A stretch of 6,759 nucleotides of DNA, from positions 597,605 to 604,363 of the forward strand of contig LDIV01000001.1 of assembly GCA_001468855.1 (NCBI GenBank), given 5' to 3'. Each line of letters begins with the position of its first letter. Within the stretch, counting starts at the first letter, position 1. This document shows positions 6,149-6,759 of this stretch, one piece after another. A model generated the notes under the pieces. It searched no databases, was not told the DNA's origin, and was given only the letters and a program-made list of their open reading frames with translations. This stretch comes from a candidate division TM6 bacterium UASB124. Lineage in GTDB: Bacteria > Dependentiae > Babeliae > Babeliales > RVW-14. The position numbers and the translations under genes were made by a program.

Positions 6149-6177
6149 TGAATATAACAATCCATTTGCGTTAAAAT
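6148..6177 (+). promoter_or_regulatory. Candidate promoter for the plus-strand exported protein gene
   Basis: TTGAAT (6148-6153) and TAAAAT (6172-6177) are separated by 18 nt, with four and five of six consensus matches. A second possible pair uses the upstream repeat copy: TTGAAT (6129-6134), 18 nt, TATAAC (6153-6158). Either would give a leader of roughly 95-115 nt before the ATG at 6278. Confidence 0.4.
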
Positions 6178-6266
6178 ACTTAAAAGGTTTTGTTTTTTAT
6201 GTTTAAGTAAATTGGGTAAAAAGAAGCGCCAGAGAAAATCTTTTTTTATTAGAAACAAAAAGGAAC

Positions 6267-6271
6267 GGAGG
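6267..6271 (+). promoter_or_regulatory. Ribosome binding site of the partial plus-strand gene
   Basis: A consensus GGAGG is followed by six bases (CTTTAT) and the ATG at 6278. It fixes the start of that gene despite the unusually long basic stretch that then precedes its hydrophobic segment. Confidence 0.7.
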
Positions 6272-6277
6272 CTTTAT

Positions 6278-6759
6278 ATGTTGAAGCAGTTGCTGCGTGG
6301 AATTTGCATAGGTCGAGGGGCTGTCGAATTATTTTGCGAGCGGTTTGTATGCAAGTTTAGGGGATTTACTTTACGGACTCTTGTTAAGGTTAAGAGGCAA
6401 ATATTGGCTCTTTTTTTAGGGATTGCTTTTGCAGCACCACCTATCTTTGCCATGTATAAGACGGGGACAAATTATGAACACGTTCCGCTTGCAATCCTTT
6501 TTGATCAAACTGGTTTTGAAAAACCGGAAAATGAAAACTTTGATGCTATATTATGCGATTTTTTGTTATTACTTACCTCAAAAGCGGCACCCATTCTTGT
6601 AAGTGATTGTATTTTGTTCAATTTTATCTCTAGATATACAAAAACATCCCCAGAAAATTTTAACAATATGGCCAAAGATGAACTTAATATTAAAGATCAA
6701 CAATGGAAATTCGAATTTAAAGCTCAAGATTGGATAATTTATCATGCTCCAAAGACTCG
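6278..6759 (+). CDS. Unrecognised exported or membrane-anchored protein, 3' end outside window
   Basis: An open frame of 160 codons runs off the right edge without a stop. The ATG has a consensus GGAGG six bases upstream. The first ~40 residues are rich in Arg/Lys with several Cys (C10, C20, C25), then comes a hydrophobic run, I-L-A-L-F-L-G-I-A-F-A-A (42-53), and P-P-I-F-A (54-58), which could be a signal peptidase site after A58 or an uncleaved anchor. The rest (59-160) is mixed polar and hydrophobic, with D-A-I-L-C-D-F-L-L-L-L (89-99) and F-K-A-Q-D-W-I-I-Y (147-155); I see no known motif. It lacks the W-L-x-W motif of the minus-strand exported proteins. A TTG at 6404, preceded by AAGAGG, is a possible alternative start but would leave no basic n-region. 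The function is unknown. Confidence 0.75.
   Translation, partial: MLKQLLRGICIGRGAVELFCERFVCKFRGFTLRTLVKVKRQILALFLGIAFAAPPIFAMYKTGTNYEHVPLAILFDQTGFEKPENENFDAILCDFLLLLTSKAAPILVSDCILFNFISRYTKTSPENFNNMAKDELNIKDQQWKFEFKAQDWIIYHAPKT

Larger units (their letters stand above)
5917..6277. other. Divergent intergenic region with two sets of control signals
   Basis: 361 nt between the minus-strand protease gene and the plus-strand partial gene. It holds an 8-bp inverted repeat near the protease gene, a perfect 19-bp tandem duplication, candidate promoter boxes in both directions and ribosome sites at each end. The middle part (about 5985-6110) shows no open frame of note, only a spaced 6-bp dyad, AGTTAC (6014-6019) and GTAACT (6049-6054), that I do not interpret. 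No tRNA or other RNA gene is apparent. Confidence 0.7.

Noticed and set aside
1..6759. CRISPR array, insertion sequence, tRNA or rRNA gene
   Set aside because: No regularly spaced repeats, transposase motifs, terminal inverted repeats, or structured RNA signatures were seen.

Overview
This 6.76 kb window is AT-rich bacterial DNA with tightly packed genes. Three adjacent genes encode exported proteins with Sec-type signal peptides, and there is a periplasm-type Deg/HtrA protease, which suggests a Gram-negative envelope. My best guess at the source is a reduced-genome, host-associated lineage such as Candidatus Dependentiae (TM6). That rests on the overall feel of the proteins (an amino acid permease, unrecognised secreted paralogues, low GC) and not on any marker gene, so it is tentative.

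Layout. On the + strand, the 3' end of an APC-type amino acid permease enters from the left edge and stops at 421. A strong hairpin (442-470) separates it from a four-gene minus-strand block. In transcription order this block is: a Deg9/DegP2-like serine protease (5916-4330), a GAF-like/HD-GYP protein overlapping it by 17 nt (4346-3321), secreted paralogue A (3168-1855), and secreted paralogue B (1822-551). A 361-nt divergent intergenic region (5917-6277) holds an inverted repeat beside the protease gene and a perfect 19-bp tandem duplication. It leads to a plus-strand gene for an unrecognised exported protein (6278 onward), which runs off the right edge.

How the genes fit together. The protease and HD-GYP genes are probably translationally coupled, joining an exported quality-control or processing protease to a cytoplasmic cyclic-di-nucleotide phosphodiesterase candidate. 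The two paralogues come from a tandem duplication and share a Rossmann/methyltransferase-like block whose function I cannot name. The most interesting signal is an octapeptide-like motif, [RK]-W-L-x-W-[QR]-Q-V, found 12-16 residues after the predicted signal cleavage site in both paralogues and also in the otherwise unrelated protease. It could be a shared sorting, docking or processing tag. Separately, paralogue B ends at a TGA that cuts off a tail: the 17 codons after the TGA still align without gaps to the C-terminus of paralogue A and end in TAA at the matching position.
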